64,000 nucleotides of DNA, from positions 41,095-105,094 of the forward strand of contig CAUDNR010000391.1 of assembly GCA_958430865.1 (NCBI GenBank). Reading direction: 5' to 3'. Positions 12,314 through 24,226 of the stretch are shown in pieces. Every line of letters starts with the position of its first letter. Position 1 is the stretch's first letter. A program made the position numbers and the translations under genes. Origin of the DNA: Entrophospora sp. SA101 (lineage: Eukaryota; Glomeromycota; Glomeromycetes; Entrophosporales; Entrophosporaceae). The notes beneath the pieces are model-generated. The model was not told where the DNA came from. It did no database searches and worked only from the letters and a program-made list of their open reading frames with translations.

Positions 12314-13462
12314 ATGTCTACAACAACATCCATAAAAGTTACCTATGATTCCATCTCTAGACGTTTCTCAATTCCAACCGATTCACCGAACTGGTTGGAT
12401 TTAGAACGACAAATTCGTACTCTTTTTCAAATCCCTGCCTTAAAAATCAACGTATTTTATATTGATGAGGATGGTGATGAAATTACCGTTTCAAGCGATT
12501 TAGAACTTGAAGAAATCCTAAAACAATTTACTTATAATAATAAAAACAAACCTATAAAACTTGTTGTAACTACAATCGAAACATCTGATACATCTACCAT
12601 TTCTACAACCAATGTTGTCACTACGGCTATTGATGCATTTCCAAATAAAATTGAAGATGAATCTTGGGTTATCGAAGGTGGTGTCAACAACAGCAGCAGC
12701 AGCGATAGCAACAATAATAGTTCTAAAGAAAAACAAAAAAGTATAGTCACTCCCTATAAAATGGCAGATAGCGGGGGCGACAGTAATACTGCTGCATCTA
12801 CCGTAAATTATCAACATGTATCATTTGTTGATGAATCAGAAGAGGAGGAGGAAGAAAAAAGCCCATTATTTGTTCATGATAGAGAAAATTCTGAAAAGAT
12901 CGATAATAAAAACAAGAACGCTGACATTGAAAATAATAATAAGGATGATAGTAATAATAAAAACCATGAAGCAGAAAATGATGAAGACAATGAATTTATT
13001 ATTTATATTACTTCTGATCATCCTTGGCATAATTCATTTTTAGGATTAAATCGTGGTGGTTATAACAGATGTAATGGTAGATCTAATTTTTATGGACCAC
13101 CATCACAATTCTGTAGACAACGATTCAATGAAAATGGAGCCCATAACAACAACAACTACAACTACAATAATTGTGGAGGTTTTTATAGACAACCTAAGTC
13201 ATGTTACAATAGAACAGCAGAAGAAAATACTGATTTGTCTGACAAGGTCAAAATTTTAAATGAAATGGGATTTCCTGAAGCTAAAAATGCGAAACATGAA
13301 ATTTTATTAAGAAAATTTAATGGTAACATTGAGCGTGTTGTCGAGGTTTTATTATACTGGCAACAAAATAATCATTATGATGCGAATAAACACGATAATC
13401 ACAAAGAAAATAATGGTGGCAGTAGCACTAGCAGTAGTAAAGAAGTCGATGAAGTTTATTAA
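12314..13462 (+). CDS. PB1-UBA domain protein, p62/NBR1-like architecture
   Basis: Intronless frame of 382 residues. The N-terminal PB1 domain spans residues about 6-76: the basic-face lysine is K8 and the acidic OPCA motif is Y49-IDEDGDEITVSSDLELEE, so it should be able to form head-to-tail PB1 oligomers. The C-terminal UBA domain spans about 307-350 (KVKILNEMGFPEAKN...NGNIERVVEVLL), which binds ubiquitin. The middle is an Asn/Ser/acidic linker with an aromatic cluster (EFIIYITSDHPW) and a Gly/Asn/Tyr-rich stretch. I see no ZZ finger or four-tryptophan domain, which true p62 or NBR1 would have. A PB1 plus UBA pair in one chain suggests a selective-autophagy receptor or ubiquitin-condensate scaffold; that function is inferred. 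I found no clear W/F/Y-x-x-L/I/V LIR core in the acidic stretches examined. Confidence 0.8.
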   Translation: MSTTTSIKVTYDSISRRFSIPTDSPNWLDLERQIRTLFQIPALKINVFYIDEDGDEITVSSDLELEEILKQFTYNNKNKPIKLVVTTIETSDTSTISTTNVVTTAIDAFPNKIEDESWVIEGGVNNSSSSDSNNNSSKEKQKSIVTPYKMADSGGDSNTAASTVNYQHVSFVDESEEEEEEKSPLFVHDRENSEKIDNKNKNADIENNNKDDSNNKNHEAENDEDNEFIIYITSDHPWHNSFLGLNRGGYNRCNGRSNFYGPPSQFCRQRFNENGAHNNNNYNYNNCGGFYRQPKSCYNRTAEENTDLSDKVKILNEMGFPEAKNAKHEILLRKFNGNIERVVEVLLYWQQNNHYDANKHDNHKENNGGSSTSSSKEVDEVY

Positions 13463-14117
13463 TTGGTGTTTATTTAGATTTTATTTTTATAATTTTACTT
13501 ATTTTATAATTTTATTTATTTATTATTATATTTTTCGAATTTTTGTTATTAAAAGTTTTTAAATAAAGATATTTTTTAAAAAAAAGAAAATTATTATTAT
13601 TGCCAAAACTGAATTAAACCAATAAATTATCTAACCATGATCTGTGCAGGACGGTCAATGATTATCACATGACTTTGATGCTTATTTAAAAAGAAAAAGG
13701 AAAAAGATATAAACCAATAGAATTAAAGTTAAAGATCTAAATTTCATTTCCATCGATTTACTTTTTAGAAAAGTTTTGGGTTATAAGGCTTCAAAGTTAA
13801 ACCATATTATGTCTATGTAAAACTGTAGAATGATCTTGTGATTTCCTAAAAAGGCTGATGATCGGGTTAAAACTTTTTTTTCGTATATTAATATAATAAT
13901 AATACAGGAAATCTTTCCAGTAAAAGAAATTATTACTTGATTTAGGGAAATCTTCTAAAATTTTAAATTTCGGGCTATGACATTTATAGATGACACATAC
14001 AAGATACGTTACACAGTTATCCTAACTATGCAAAGACGCGTAGTGGTGAATTCATCATATTGCTGTATTTATTAAAAAAAATCAACACAAAATTATTAAT
14101 CAATTGATAACTTTAAA
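13463..14117. other. Intergenic, nothing recognised
   Basis: About 650 bases of AT-rich sequence between two plus-strand genes, with presumed 3' UTR of the PB1-UBA gene and promoter of the next. No frame, repeat family or RNA gene was recognised. Confidence 0.5.
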
Positions 14118-14592
14118 ATGCCTCATAAAAAGCTTTACGGACCTTGCAGCGTTTTAAATTGTGAAAATAACAGCCCAAAATTTCGTACTTTCACCAAAGT
14201 GGCGTATAGAAAAGCAGTAGAGAAAGGCACATATCCTAAATGTAATTACTTGAAAATCGGTCAAGAGATCTGTTTCTCTCACTATTTATCAATTGTAGAA
14301 CCAGATAGATCTATTAAATATAGAAAAAATAAACTTCCGAAAAAAAATCTTCCACGAGAAGCAATTCATTTATTAGGCAGTACGAGAAATGAAGAAAGTA
14401 TTGTTGATTCTGGTAAGTTTCTAAAAAATTTCTAAAAAAAAGATAAAAGATAATTCTTATCTAAGAAAATGCATTATTATTATTATTGTTATTATTATTA
14501 TTATTATATAATTTATAGAAAAAGTTGATGATGATATTGCTGTAAAAAATGAAAATTTGATCATGAACGAATTATTCCCTGGAAACTTTTAG
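14118..14592 (+). CDS. Small Cys/His-containing protein, unknown family
   Basis: Model join(14118..14412, 14519..14592), 122 residues, a single GT-AG intron of 106 bases containing an (ATT)n run. I do not recognise the family. Four cysteines and one histidine are spaced C10-x4-C15-x26-C42-x9-C52-x2-H55, a pattern that could hold one zinc ion. The region around them is basic, followed by a Lys-rich stretch (KYRKNKLPKKNLPRE) that may act as a nuclear localisation or nucleic-acid-binding segment, and an acidic C terminus. No signal peptide or membrane segment. It stands alone, with about 650 bases free upstream and decayed sequence downstream. It could be a lineage-specific DNA-binding protein or a fragment domesticated from a mobile element; neither is shown by the sequence. 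Confidence 0.6.
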
Positions 14593-15889
14593 ATTTAAAT
14601 AGATTATGATTAAATAATTTTTGTTATCTGAAATGCTATCATTTTCTTTGATATGTATGAATATATATATATTCAATTAAATGAATATTTTTCATAGTAA
14701 TAATTTCAAGAAAATAAATATTATAAATATCAAAAAAGTATTACAACTATCAAATTAGGTGTAAATCAAGAAATTTACTAATGAGGTAATTTTTTCTTTT
14801 TTTATTTATTTTTAGCATTTGTATGTCTATAATTTCTTGTGTTAAATCTTCAATGCATTCTTAATATCATCATCAAATTATCAAATTCACACCACCATCT
14901 TTTGACTAATCTAAGGTTTGGTATATTGAAGAATCATCAAATGAACTTTTTACAAAATGACTAAAATTTTTCCTAATGTTTCTAAGCCCTTATATATAGG
15001 TAGGTAACTATGAATGACCACCAACTAGTAATATTAATAAGTGGAATTGACTATTTTTCATCACTATTTTGTGTTATCCCTAATGGAAATGAGAGTAAAA
15101 AAATATATTTATAATATTTATGATAACATTAATATAATTATTGTGAAGATATCGTTACCTATTAATATTAATCAAGATAGATTAGAACATTTTTTGATTT
15201 CACTTTGCAAGTAAAATTCAGAGATATTTTCTTCAATCAGTATGAAATGCAGATCTTATTAACATTTATTATGGAGATTCAAAGACTCAATTGGGTAAAT
15301 ATATTATGTACATATGTATGTATACATAGTATATATTACTTTATTTATGAAGTATTAAAAAGTAACACGCGCATATTATTATAGCTTTCGTCTCTACAAA
15401 TCCAATTGTATTATATATATATATATTTTTTTTTTTTGGAAAAAGGGGATCATGAGAAAGGATTCAAAGTTTTCATAATGAATTAAAATCAATGAGATTG
15501 ATGAGAGTTCCACTATACAAACAATCAATAATTTTAAATAGGAATCATATCAAATTGTATCATTCTAAGAAATAAAGTCATTTATCATACTAATGTTACT
15601 TTTAACGTAATCAATCACTTATCACACAAAACTTTTATGCAAAATTTAAAATAATGACATTTGGCAGAATATCATCATTTAACAAAATATCCATGAATTA
15701 GAATGGGTTGGACCACAATTACTATTCAGACACAATATTTCAACAAAATGTTTGAATAAAAAAAAAATACGAATTAAAATGCATGTTTATGATTTGTCTT
15801 GATGAAATAATTCTTAGAAAGAAAGATTTAACGATGTTTCAACAACTTAAACATTTTACAATAAAATGTTTAATAGCAAAATTAACAAA
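14593..15889. other. Gene-poor AT-rich stretch
   Basis: About 1.3 kb without a supportable frame. Short Asn/Lys/Ile-coding runs are broken by stops every 20-40 codons. It may contain further exons of the decayed gene that is clearer at 15890-16620, but I could not join any. Confidence 0.45.
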
Positions 15890-16620
15890 TTGATTAAGCA
15901 AGAAACTTAAAAAGAAGAGGGAAATTCTGAAAATGAACAAAGTGAAAAAACTGTTTTGGAAATGCATGAAAGTGACCTTCAAGAAATCATTCAAAATGTA
16001 TTGTATTATTTGATAAATTTATCGCTTATTAATCGATCTAAAAATTCAATAATTTCTACTAGAATCAAAATTTCAATTAGATGGTTATTATAAAGCCCAA
16101 TTGTTTCGTGGAGTTTAATTAATTACAAAATTATCTATCACACACGCGCACTCGTATGTATGTTGTTAGATTTTCCATCAGAAAACGTATTTGAAGAACA
16201 GGTTTTTACATTATATGGTCAATTTAACCGGGTAAAAAAATGAAAGATGGTTAATATCAACTCACATTATTTACTATCTATTTATAAGTTTTTATTTTTA
16301 TTATTGTTTGTTTTTAGGTGTCATATGATTTAAGAATGATTTAAAACATATTGAATATGCACAACAAGCTCTTAATGGTGCAACCAAATCACTTCGTAGA
16401 GCTCTTTCATGTTCGATATGGATGCTTTTAGTGGTAATTCTGTTTTCTTTGAATATAGTGTGCCTTTTTGAATGATAAGCTATGGTCCATTTGAAAAGAA
16501 TGCTGATGTGAAGATTATGTAAATTCGCTAAAGATTTCTTTGAATAATTTAATAAGATATTTTTCATCCAAATCATCATTTGATACGAAGGATATCTTAA
16601 AATTTCAAACAATTCTTTTA
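15890..16620 (+). pseudogene. Decayed multi-exon gene, unknown family
   Basis: Four plus-strand pieces look like eroded exons: about 15920-16015 (acidic, EKTVLEMHESDLQEIIQ), 16065-16120 (FQLDGYYKAQLFRG), 16170-16230 (FPSENVFEEQVFTLYGQF) ending at a GT, and 16319-16430 (HIEYAQQALNGATKSLRRAL) after an AG. Stops and frame changes separate them, so no protein can be assembled. The phrase QQALNGA recalls an RRM helix but the rest does not fit, and I leave the family open. Codon use is like the neighbouring genes. The minus-strand frame at 16301-16612 is the shadow of the last piece. Confidence 0.4.
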
Positions 16621-17249
16621 CACTTTGACAGGTAAATCATTTCATATTAATTCCTTCGTATCAATTTTTTTGATAAATTATTTATTTTATATTAGGGTTA
16701 AAAACATTCAATTCAAACTAAATTCAAACATTTATAGATAGGAAAGAAAAATACCAACACAAGGAAGCTTTTGTTCTGGATGTTTTGTTTGATAATGTCT
16801 TTGTGGGTATTTATATAAGATGTAAATATATTTATATATAATTTATTTATCAATCTGATTATTATTATTGAATAGCCAAAATTCAAGAATCATTGAATAA
16901 AAATAATTAATTCGTCACAAATAGCAGATTCATATAATTTAAAAAGAGAAGAATCAGAATCTTTGAAATGGAAGGAATGTTGAAAATGACGACATTATCG
17001 GTGGTGGTGAGAACAATGACTATAACGGTGATAGGTGTACGTAAACAAATAATATTTCTATATTGCATAAATTCATTCATTCGTTCATTCACTAATCAAC
17101 TATTTAATAGATATTTATTGTATCTAATATATTTATTAATATTATTTACTATACATTTTCAGCACCTATTGAAATATAAATCCCTAAAAAAAAAAAAATA
17201 ATAAATAAATATATTCTATAAATCTAGATTAATTTAGTATATATACTAT
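16621..17249. other. Intergenic, downstream of GLDC
   Basis: About 630 bases between the decayed gene and the stop of GLDC (convergent orientation). Two overlapping short frames at about 16907-17201 on opposite strands carry no domain. Nothing else recognised. Confidence 0.45.
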
Positions 17250-20200
17250 TTATACATAATCTTCAATTGGAGGGCAAGAGCATATTAAATTTCTATCGCC
17301 ATAAGCATCATCTATATAATAATAATAAATTTTAGTAAAGAATGATAATAATTATTAACTATTATTAGCAAAAATTAAATATACCAAGTCTTCCTACAGT
17401 TGGCCAAAATTTCTTTTGTTTTAAATATTTAATTGGATATACAGCTTGTTCTCTTGAATAAGCCTTATCCCATGTTGATTTAACTAAAGTTTCAATGGTA
17501 TGTGGTGAGTTGGTCAAGGTATTATCTCCTTTTGGTTGTTTCCCTTTCTCAATTTCATTTATCTCTTCTCTTATTGCAATCATTGCATCACAAAACCGAT
17601 CTAATTCTGCTTTTGATTCAGATTCCGTTGGTTCGATCATGAGGGTATTTGGTACTGGCCATGACATTGTTGGAGAATGAAAGCCATAATCCTAAATAAA
17701 TAAAATGAGATGAAATAAACATGAAATAATCTTTTAAAAATATTTATTTATTTATTTATTTATTACCTGAAGACGCTTTGCAATATCGATAGCTTGAATA
17801 CCAGCAGTTTTTTCAAAAGGTCTAATATCAATTATAAATTCATGCGCACACATTCCATTCTTATTGGTGAACAATATTTTATAATGGTTTGATAATCTAC
17901 GTGCCATATAATTTGCATTTAAAAGAGCAAGTTCGGTTGCCAATTTTAATCCTTCTCCGCCTAATAATACCATTATCAACCATTAACTTATTAATTAATA
18001 TAAATAATATGGTTATAAAGAATGAATTATATTACCCATCATTTTAATATATGCCCAAGATATAGGGAGAATATCAGCTGATCCAAAAGGAGCTGCTGAT
18101 ACTGGCCCAATACACTTCTCACCGCCAGTTTTTATTATAGGATGCCCAGGTAAGAAAGGGACCAAATGTGATTTTCTAAATAATATTAATTTATAATTTA
18201 TATGTTATTAAATTATAGAACAAACTCAATTTATCTATAACTTTACTTACACTCCAATAGGACCAACACCAGGACCACCTCCTCCGTGTGGTATACAAAA
18301 TCTATATATATATATATATATATTAGATGATGACAATAATAATAACAATAAACATAACAAGTTTATACTAACGTTTTATGTAAATTCAAATGACAAACAT
18401 CAGCACCTATATCAGCTGGTTTGCATAATCCAATTTGTGCATTTAAATTAGCACCATCCATATAAACTTGACCACCATACTTGTGAATAATGTCACACGC
18501 CTCAACAACGGTATCTTCAAAAACTCCAAATGTTGATGGGTAGGTTACCATAAATGCTGATAAATTATCTTTATATTTTAATGCCTTTTCTTCTAAATCT
18601 TTAATATTAAGATCACCATTAATTTCACATTTAATTGGTACAACTTCCATTCCTGCCATAGCTGCTGATGCTGGATTTGTTCCATGAGCTGATACAGGGA
18701 TAAGACAAATATTACGTCGATTTTGACCATTTGATTTATGATATGCATCAATTACACGCAGACCGGTATATTCTCCTTGTGCTCCAGAATTAGGTTGTAA
18801 TGAAACACCGTCAAATCCTGTCAATGAGGCAAGGTCATTCTCAAGTTCCTAAATATAGATTAAAAAAAAAATTTTTAAAAAATATACAAATACATTATAA
18901 ATATAAATAAAATCCTTACATTAATTAAAATTCTATACCCTTCGGTCTGATCTATTGGAGCAAATGGGTGAATATTTGCAAATTCAGGCCAAGTTATTGG
19001 AATCATTTCTGTTGTCGCATTAAGTTTCATAGTACAACTACCCAATGGAATCATTGAATGAGCCAGAGAAAGATCCTTTGATTGCAGATGATAAATGTAG
19101 CGTAACATCTCAGTTTCCGAATGATAGGAATTGAAAATTTCATGTTGTAAAAATGATGATGTCCTTATTAATTGTTTCGGGATGGTGGAATTTGTGTTTT
19201 CAGACAAGTCTGGAGTTTTCGGAACCTTATTTTCATATACAGTAAATATTTTGATCAAATTTTCTAAATCTTCTTTGGTAACAGCTTCATCCAAAGTAAT
19301 GCCAACTGTTTTGTCATCAACCTTTCGAAGATTTATATGAGCATCTAATCCTTTTTGAATAATGGAATCAGATCCATTATCAACATGTATATTCAAAGTG
19401 TCAAAATAATGTTTTGTTTTGATGGTATAACCAATTTTTGAAAGCTGATCAGCAAGGGTAGTTGTCAAATAATGAATACGTTCTGCAATATCAAGTATTC
19501 CCTATACATTCATTAGGTGTATATGAAAGATTATTTAACAATTAATTATGAAATTATCTTTATATATATATATTTATTTATTTATTTATTTGCTTACTTT
19601 AGGTCCATGATAAATAGCATACATGGCGGCCATATTAGCCAATAATGCTTGAGCAGTACAAATATTACTTGTTGCCTTTTCACGTCTAATATGTTGTTCT
19701 CTAGTTTGTAAAGTCAATCTATATGCTTTATTACCGGATGAGTCTTTAGATACGCCGATCAATCTACCAGGCATTCTACGTTTATTCTTATCCCGACAAG
19801 CAAAAAAAGCAGCATGTGGACCACCATAACCCAACGGAACGCCAAATCGCTGACTGTTGCCTATTGCAATATCAGCACCCCATTCACCAGGAGGTTTGAG
19901 TAAAGCAAGAGCCATCAAATCTGTTGCACAGACAACTTGGGCACCCAGTGAGTGAATTGTATCAGCAAGAGAGGAATAGTCATTGATTGATCCAACTGTT
20001 GTAGGATACTATACATCAATTATAACAACCACGAATACAATAACAATAAATTATAAAGTCTTTTTAAATTATAATAAATGAAAATGAGAATGAAAATTAC
20101 TCAAAAAAAATTTTTTTATACTTGCTTGAATTAATATTCCAGATAAATCTTTTTGTTGAGTGAAATCATAATTTAATGCATCACCGATTATTATATTAAT

Positions 20201-20627
20201 GCCAAAACATTCTGCTCTTGTTTGAACACATGCAATTGTTTGTGGATGACAATTTTCATCAATAAAGAAAGTGCTATGTTTTTGTTTGGTAGCAGCACAT
20301 GTTATTAACATGGCTTCAGCAGCAGCAGTTCCTTCATCAAGTAGAGATGCATTTGCAATATCCATACCCGTTAAATCCGTCACCATAGTTTGAAAGTTCA
20401 ATAATGATTCAAGCCGACCTTTTTTGTAATATATATATACATTTTAATGATTAATTATCATCATCATCATTATTATAAATATTAATATATTAAGATTTAA
20501 ATAGATGATTTTTTAATTTGATGATACCTTGAGATATTTCTGGTTGATAGGGAGTATACTATAAGTAAAATACGACGTCAATCTTTCACAATGATAAATT
20601 TCCATGAATGAAAATTTTCTCAATTTG

Positions 20628-20661
<34 letters not shown>

Positions 20662-21319
20662 GATATTTATATGATTTATCGATTGCTAAAACTAAGAAAG
20701 TCACTTCTTTCACTGGAAAGTTCTTTTTCTGGGCCATGCAACAAATAATAACTATTAAAAAAAAAAGAATCTGTTTACTTACTTGTGTATACCATCCAGG
20801 TGACTCTAAAACATTCCTAAGAATTACTGGAGGAACAATAACATCAGTATAACCCATTCCAATATAAGATTTATAGATTTTGTTTTTTGATGCAATTGAT
20901 TTTAAGTATTTAAGCAATTGGGTTTCCGATAATCCTTTTTGTTGTAAATTTAAAAGATTTTCTGACTTGACGTTTTCCGGAACAGTTTTTGAAACCAAAT
21001 CATCCATATTTTTAACACCAACAGTATCAAGCATAGATTTTATTTCTGTTTCAGAAGAACCATTGTGCCTACGAGGAAAAGTATCCAGTGGAGAAAATAA
21101 GTCGAGTTTAGGAATAGTAGAAGAAAGATTTCGGAGTTGTAGTAAAGCAAGAGGAGAAGTGGAGGAATACACCATGTTGGAAGTAAAGTTTGGTTTGCTT
21201 ATATATGGATAAGTATATTTAAGTTGTTTTGTGGTCGTGGTAGTGGTTAACCATTTCCTTGAGAGGGCACTAGTAGTTGTTGACCTAGAACATTGATTAA
21301 TTACACGTTGTTGATACAT
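17250..21319 (-). CDS. Glycine dehydrogenase (P protein of glycine cleavage)
   Basis: Model complement(join(17250..17311, 17385..17691, 17767..17960, 18036..18175, 18251..18301, 18373..18848, 18920..19501, 19598..20008, 20126..20418, 20528..20558, 20783..21319)), 1027 residues, close to the usual 1000-1030. The PLP-dependent P protein decarboxylates glycine and loads the methylamine on the H protein in the mitochondrial matrix. The first about 65 residues are a Ser/Thr/Arg-rich mitochondrial presequence. Conserved blocks include [15 protein letters not shown], the Gly-rich [50 protein letters not shown], and the PLP lysine in [18 protein letters not shown] (K about 776). The intron at 20009-20125 uses a GC donor (GCAAGT). 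The junction 19502/19598 is one base out of phase: four G residues follow TATA where three would fit; see findings. Otherwise intact. Confidence 0.92.
20625..20657. repeat. (TA)n microsatellite in a GLDC intron
   Basis: A (TA) run followed by CACACA in the intron between GLDC exons 1 and 2. It explains the artificial TM-like frames on both strands here. Confidence 0.7.
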
Positions 21320-23635
21320 TATATTTTGAATTTAGAGATTGATGATTATTTTTTTACAAAAAAAAGATTGATAATAATAACAAATATGCTATTGATCTAC
21401 AAAAACCGATGATAACTTTTTGGATTATTATTATAAACTTGACGGTAAATGTACAGGCAACAAAATGACTCGACAAAATTTGATAGGACCCATAAAATTA
21501 AGAAGAAAAACGATTATGGATTCTCAAAAGAAGAGAGGAAATGGTGCACTTAATAAAATGTTTCCTTGAATAGTTTTTTTGAATTCAATGATTATAAGGA
21601 AGAAGAAAGGTCATAATATTAACTCCGTTATCACGAGAAAGATAATTGTGAACTTTCTTGTATATTAATTTATTTATTTTCACAAAAACCACTCTTTTTA
21701 CAAGGTTGGCTTGGGCAAAAGTTTCAGTCAACCATAAAATAATTAATATTGAACAAAAACATACATAGTAAAAATATAAATAATCTATATCAATTCGTAG
21801 CTTAAGTTCTCAAAAATATACAATACAACCATACTTAAAACTTTGTCGATTTATAATTCAAATAATAAAGGAACTATTTATAAAGACAGTGCTTTGTTGG
21901 TTGTCCCGTTATTTGTAATAACAGCTTCTATCAACACCCAAAAGTTTAAGACGCCCGCTTCATAGTAATTCTAGCAAGACCAAGTGATTTAGAAATAATA
22001 CATAGAAATGTGAAACCGCTTTTATTATTTGACCGCATTCAATTTCTTTTAAATTTGATATTTATTTTTTTTTAAAAAATGTTTAATTTTATTAAAAAAA
22101 AGTAAATAACAAAAAAATATATAAAAAAACACGAGACGCGTTTTATCAGATTTAAACCTATCATCATCATATATCAAAAATTTCAGATGTGGTTATTATG
22201 TAAGTTTTTGAGAAATTGATTTTTTTTGCAGGCTATATTTTTTTTTTGGATCACTATTACCATTTTCCTAGAAGTCGCAGGAACTTTGAATTTTACATGC
22301 ACATTTTTAAGAAATTTAGCTACAAATCATTTATATTTTTATCATGTTTAAAATCAATTGTTTTATGGTTGACTGAAACTTTTCTCCAGGAAGTGTATAT
22401 GATAAATTGGTCAATGATTTCTTCAAAGTTGAATTACTACACGGCCAAAATATAAATTTAAAGTTGCAAGTAAATCATCAATATTTTCTAGAATCACCAT
22501 GCTTATCCGTTTTGCCATACAAAGGTTTCAAAATTTAGCAAAAATCAGCTTTCAATAAAATTTATGTAACCAATAAAACTCTATTATTTATTGCAAAACT
22601 CGAGGTCCAAGTACGTACCTACCGCACGTGATTATAATGAATTTGTTTGTTTGTTTCAAAAATAATAACCAAATTTTATTATTTCATACATTATCGTTTA
22701 CCATTTAATTATATTGTGTTATTAATATATTATTTATATTATTTATTAGAAGTTAGCACAAGTTAAATTAAATCATTTATGGATAACAGCATGAGCAATC
22801 GCGGTAACGGGTATAATTAAATTGAGTGGTGTTTTGAATTATGAGTTGGTGAGCGTGCGTGTTGTCAAACTATTTACTGTGTGGTTGAATTGTTGTACCT
22901 TTTGTGACCAAATAAATTTTTTTTTGTGGTTTCAACTAAAAAAGTTTTATATGCATAAATAAATGTAAGTGGATAAATGATGAAATATTAAATTATTAAA
23001 TTATGAGTATTAAAACTGGAAATTTCCTTATTTTTCCGAGATAAATTCAAAAAATATTATTATTATAGTTTGTGTACCGATAATATTTATTCTCTCGTTT
23101 CTTTATGTTGTAATTATGGTTGATATTTGGTAACAATAGAAGATAATAATTGTATATTTTGAGAAGGATATATATAATCTAGTATGTTCTAAACTATAAA
23201 TAAGAAGCTATGGTTTCTATAAATGAAAGGTAAAGTTTATTTATATTATAATTATAATAAATATATTATATATAGTGGTTTTTTTATTTATTCAATAGAT
23301 TGATTGATTGATTTATGTAATTTTATTTATTATTGTTGCAATAGGACCACTTATTAATAAACATGATCGTCACAGAAAAAATATATAAATACGGGGTCAA
23401 AAAAAAAGAAAAAAACATCTTTCAAAAAATAACATTTTATATTTTTACATATAATTTTTAATAATATATAATAAATAATAAATATTGAATAGATAGATAG
23501 ATAGGTGTTTAAAATTTGAAAACAACCAACCAACGATAAAAAACAATAATTTAGAACAAAATATATAATATTCAAAACAAAAAAAAAACAAAATATTCAA
23601 CAAATATCAAAAGAAAAAAGATCCAAGGCAAAAAA
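21320..23635. other. Long intergenic interval, GLDC to orphan gene
   Basis: About 2.3 kb between two divergent genes. The GLDC promoter should be within the first few hundred bases. A 79-codon frame at 22216-22455 is Phe/Tyr-rich and shows no domain; I treat it as chance. A C/A-rich patch with CACGTG at 22626-22631 is the most GC-rich part. Nothing else recognised. Confidence 0.45.
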
Positions 23636-24226
23636 ATGCAACAACTAATTTTAATTAATAAGAATAGCAAAAGCAATAGCAGTGATAACAACAAAAATAA
23701 TATTGTCAACAACAACAACAACAATAATAATCAAATGCAAGATCTTTCTTCTTCACCAACGGCTTCACTTTCTTCTTCACGTTCAACATCTCCAGAACCA
23801 ACCTTGGATCCCATAATAATAAATTATTCGTTACATAGACACCCAACATTCTCTTATACTCCAATACACACTCGTAGAAGATCGAATGTTTGTAATAACA
23901 ACAAATCACCAATCTCAATAAGATCTTTATCTTTTAGTCCAATTTCTTTACCAACAGCCTCTTCTGCTCCTGATTTATTATTCTCGTCATCATCATCTTC
24001 GTTTAAAACTAACAGCTCTTCTGGGCAAACTCCAGAAAGTGAAATTCCATCAACTCCAACATCTTCAATATTTTCAACACCTGATTCATTAGAATATACG
24101 AGTTTTCCTAATTTTGAAAAATTTGCTGACGAGAGTTGGTCTGATAATAAAAAAGCACATTTTTATGACTTGGAAATGGAAAGCTATGATGAAATGTTTG
24201 TAAATGGAATAAGATTACAATATTGA
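23636..24226 (+). CDS. Ser/Asn-rich orphan protein
   Basis: Intronless frame of 196 residues, not assigned to a family. It opens with a short Ile/Leu segment and an Asn homopolymer (AAC/AAT codons), followed by Ser/Thr/Pro clusters containing several SP and TP dipeptides (SRSTSPEP, SPISIRSLSFSP, SIFSTPDS), typical targets of proline-directed kinases, and an arginine patch HTRRRSN. The last 40 residues are acidic and aromatic (FPNFEKFADESW, MESYDEMFVNGIRLQY) and look more constrained. No signal peptide or membrane span. A regulatory, intrinsically disordered protein is a fair guess only. Upstream A-rich leader of about 60 bases; long free regions on both sides. Confidence 0.6.
   Translation: MQQLILINKNSKSNSSDNNKNNIVNNNNNNNNQMQDLSSSPTASLSSSRSTSPEPTLDPIIINYSLHRHPTFSYTPIHTRRRSNVCNNNKSPISIRSLSFSPISLPTASSAPDLLFSSSSSSFKTNSSSGQTPESEIPSTPTSSIFSTPDSLEYTSFPNFEKFADESWSDNKKAHFYDLEMESYDEMFVNGIRLQY

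Noticed and set aside
12314..13462. Canonical LIR motif in the PB1-UBA protein
   Set aside because: Acidic-aromatic stretches (DESWVIE, DNEFIIYI) lack an aliphatic residue at +3 from the aromatic.
16170..16430. RRM domain in the decayed gene
   Set aside because: Only QQALNGA fits; RNP1 and RNP2 motifs are missing.
22216..22455. 79-codon Phe/Tyr-rich frame
   Set aside because: Composition matches random T-rich sequence; no domain.
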